Source: Candidatus Latescibacteria bacterium 4484_107 (GTDB lineage: Bacteria > Latescibacterota > 4484-107). Taken from it: a stretch of DNA of 5,756 nucleotides. The notes beneath the pieces are model-generated. The model searched no databases and was not told where the DNA came from. It was given only the letters and a program-made list of their open reading frames with translations. Each line of letters begins with the position of its first letter. Position 1 is the first letter of the stretch. Where the stretch lies: the NCBI GenBank assembly GCA_002059205.1, contig MVCQ01000110.1, positions 1-5,756 on the forward strand, read 5' to 3'. The translations under genes were made by a program, and so were the position numbers. Below are positions 5,029 to 5,756 of the stretch, one piece after another.

Positions 5029-5090
5029 ATAACGAAGCATTGCAGTCGGACCTCGTTGGACTGCAACTCGGCCGCTGAACGCATTGTTAT
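5029..5090 (+). other. Integron attC recombination site (likely)
   Basis: A 62-bp imperfect palindrome runs from ATAAC (5029-5033) to GTTAT (5086-5090). The arms pair as GC(5037-5038)/GC(5081-5082), TT/AA, CAG(5043-5045)/CTG(5075-5077) and CGG(5047-5049)/CCG(5072-5074). G5042 and T5046 stay bulged on the left arm, and a mostly unpaired spacer (GAA/ATT) lies between the outer and inner boxes. This layout of two paired boxes per side, extrahelical bases on one arm and a variable centre is that of attC (59-base element) sites. The right end CGCATTGTTATG resembles an attC core; recombination would be between G5086 and T5087. A competing simple hairpin, TTGCAGTC (5040-5047) with GACTGCAA (5059-5066), is also possible. 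The R box fits the GTTRRRY consensus only loosely, so this is not certain. Confidence 0.6.
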
Positions 5091-5120
5091 GGCTACTCTC
5101 ACATTGAAGGGAGAATCGTG

Positions 5121-5582
5121 ATGTCACGTTGGTCATTCTGCATAGCGCTGGCGTTGCTCACTTTTGGAGCGACGATCGAGGGTGCGACGCCGGCGGAGAA
5201 GATCCAGACCGGGGTGCCGACCTGGGCGCCAACCGCCATCGCAGACAGCTGGGAAACTGCAGAAGGTGATAGTCTGGTGATAGATAGAAAGGGGGCTGCG
5301 AGATTCGTCGACCGCGACGGAAAGACGGTCGTGTCGGCCCAAGTACAGGTTCGGTCGTGGGAGCCAGCGACTGATCTTGGCCTATCGTTCGAGTCCGTTG
5401 TGACGTTGGCGTTCGCGGTTGGAGACACTACCTATGTCGTCCCTGGTTGCTTCTTCGCTGGTGAAGGAGATCCGAGTCGCCTCGAGTTGTACATGGTACC
5501 ATCGCAGCTAAGTTTCCGCCTTGCTCGGGAATGGGGGTTGGGGAGCGGTAGAGTAGTGCGATTCCGTGGCACTCCGCCCTGA
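5121..5582 (+). CDS. Small predicted secreted protein, unknown family, in a likely gene cassette
   Basis: I do not recognise this 153-residue protein. It begins MSRWSFCIALALLTFG, a typical signal peptide with a short basic start and a hydrophobic core (about 4-17); cleavage could be around residues 21-22. The mature part alternates short beta-like segments (DSLVIDRKGAARFVDRDG, TVVSAQVQVRSWEP, VVTLAFAVGDTTYVV, SRLELYMVP) and has one cysteine, consistent with a small beta-sandwich or barrel exported to the periplasm or outside. There is no lipobox cysteine in the right place. ATG 5121 is preferred over GTG 5118 because AAGGGAGA (5107-5114) is six bases upstream. It starts 31 bp after the attC site, has no promoter of its own that I can see, and is followed 25 bp later by a second attC-like palindrome. 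That is the layout of an integron gene cassette, whose expression would depend on upstream transcription. Confidence 0.75.
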   Translation: MSRWSFCIALALLTFGATIEGATPAEKIQTGVPTWAPTAIADSWETAEGDSLVIDRKGAARFVDRDGKTVVSAQVQVRSWEPATDLGLSFESVVTLAFAVGDTTYVVPGCFFAGEGDPSRLELYMVPSQLSFRLAREWGLGSGRVVRFRGTPP

Positions 5583-5606
5583 CGGGGAGCCATAATAGGA
5601 GCTTCC

Positions 5607-5675
5607 AGCTGACAAGCCGTTCGTCACGCGCCGTGCTTACGCACGGCCCGCGCCAACCGTCCTTGCAGGTTAAGC
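5607..5675 (+). other. Second attC-like palindrome after the secreted-protein gene
   Basis: The left end AGCTGACAAGCCGTTCG resembles the left half of many attC sites. The right end GTTAAGC (5669-5675) fits the GTTRRRY core exactly. GCT-AC pairs with GTTAAGC with one bulge, AAG (5614-5616) with CTT (5662-5664), and CGTT (5618-5621) with AACCG (5655-5659) with one bulge. The centre is a strong hairpin: CGCG plus CCGTGC (5627-5636), loop TTAC, GCACGG (5641-5646), two bulged C's, CGCG (5649-5652). The outer pairing is weaker than in the first site. If real, the cassette runs from 5087 to 5669, about 583 bp, a normal cassette size. The central hairpin is certain; the attC identity is not. Confidence 0.38.
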
Positions 5676-5702
5676 CAACGCTATGCCCGGAGAATCTCCC
5701 TC

Positions 5703-5731
5703 TTGCATGTTTCAGCAGACAAGGCTATTAT
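5703..5731 (+). promoter_or_regulatory. Sigma-70-type promoter at the right edge
   Basis: TTGCAT (5703-5708), a 17-base spacer and TATTAT (5726-5731) form a good promoter reading rightward. Transcription would start near 5738 and leave the window. No coding start is visible before the end. Confidence 0.55.
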
Positions 5732-5756
5732 ACCAATATAGTTGGTGATATCACCA
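5732..5756. promoter_or_regulatory. Overlapping operator palindromes downstream of the edge promoter
   Basis: ACCAA (5732-5736) and TTGGT (5742-5746) form one inverted repeat. TGGTGAT with ATCACCA (5743-5756) forms a perfect 14-bp palindrome that shares the middle half-site. Three regularly alternating half-sites covering the predicted start point suggest cooperative binding of a repressor, as in many toxin-antitoxin or autoregulated operons. The palindrome reaches the last base of the window and may continue. Confidence 0.55.

Noticed and set aside
1..5756. tRNA, rRNA, CRISPR array or transposase
   Set aside because: None was seen on either strand. The repeats present are short palindromes and direct repeats without CRISPR-like regular spacing.

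Overview
The window looks like a chromosomal piece from a GC-rich bacterium. A housekeeping pyrimidine locus occupies the left half and an accessory segment the right half. I cannot name the organism. The enzymes are of ordinary bacterial type and Shine-Dalgarno sites are clear. The pyrB-pyrC spacer is crowded with the GC-rich palindromes and short repeats common in environmental Gram-negative and candidate-phylum genomes.

Left half, minus strand (121-3002): a TTGACA-N17-TATATT promoter (2974-3002) precedes pyrB (aspartate carbamoyltransferase), which is followed by pyrC (class I dihydroorotase). These are steps 2 and 3 of de novo pyrimidine synthesis. About 160 nt of leader lies between the promoter and pyrB and could encode a 22-residue hydrophobic peptide. 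The 483-bp pyrB-pyrC spacer holds at least five hairpins. It is bracketed by two near-identical 30-bp direct repeats, one directly after pyrB and one just before pyrC. A bidirectional terminator (3112-3147) separates this operon from what follows.

Right half, plus strand (3224-4980): a type II toxin-antitoxin operon. A sigma-70-like promoter, a 23-bp palindromic operator and a second promoter lead into higB (RelE-like mRNA interferase of the HigB_toxin family). The next codon starts higA. This antitoxin is not the usual small protein: its HTH domain is fused to an ImmA/IrrE-type zinc protease with an intact HELAH site. A repressor-antitoxin carrying its own stress-type protease suggests regulated self-cleavage or protease-controlled toxin release. 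This is the most interesting system in the window.

Right end (5029-5756): a 62-bp imperfect palindrome with TAAC and GTTA ends fits an integron attC site. It is followed within 31 bp by a small gene for a predicted secreted protein of unknown family, then by a second, weaker attC-like palindrome ending in GTTAAGC. Together these look like an integron gene cassette (about 583 bp), possibly part of an attC array without an integrase in view. The higBA pair may be a neighbouring cassette, but no attC or attI was found upstream of it. The window ends in a strong promoter followed by overlapping palindromes, predicting an autoregulated gene just outside.
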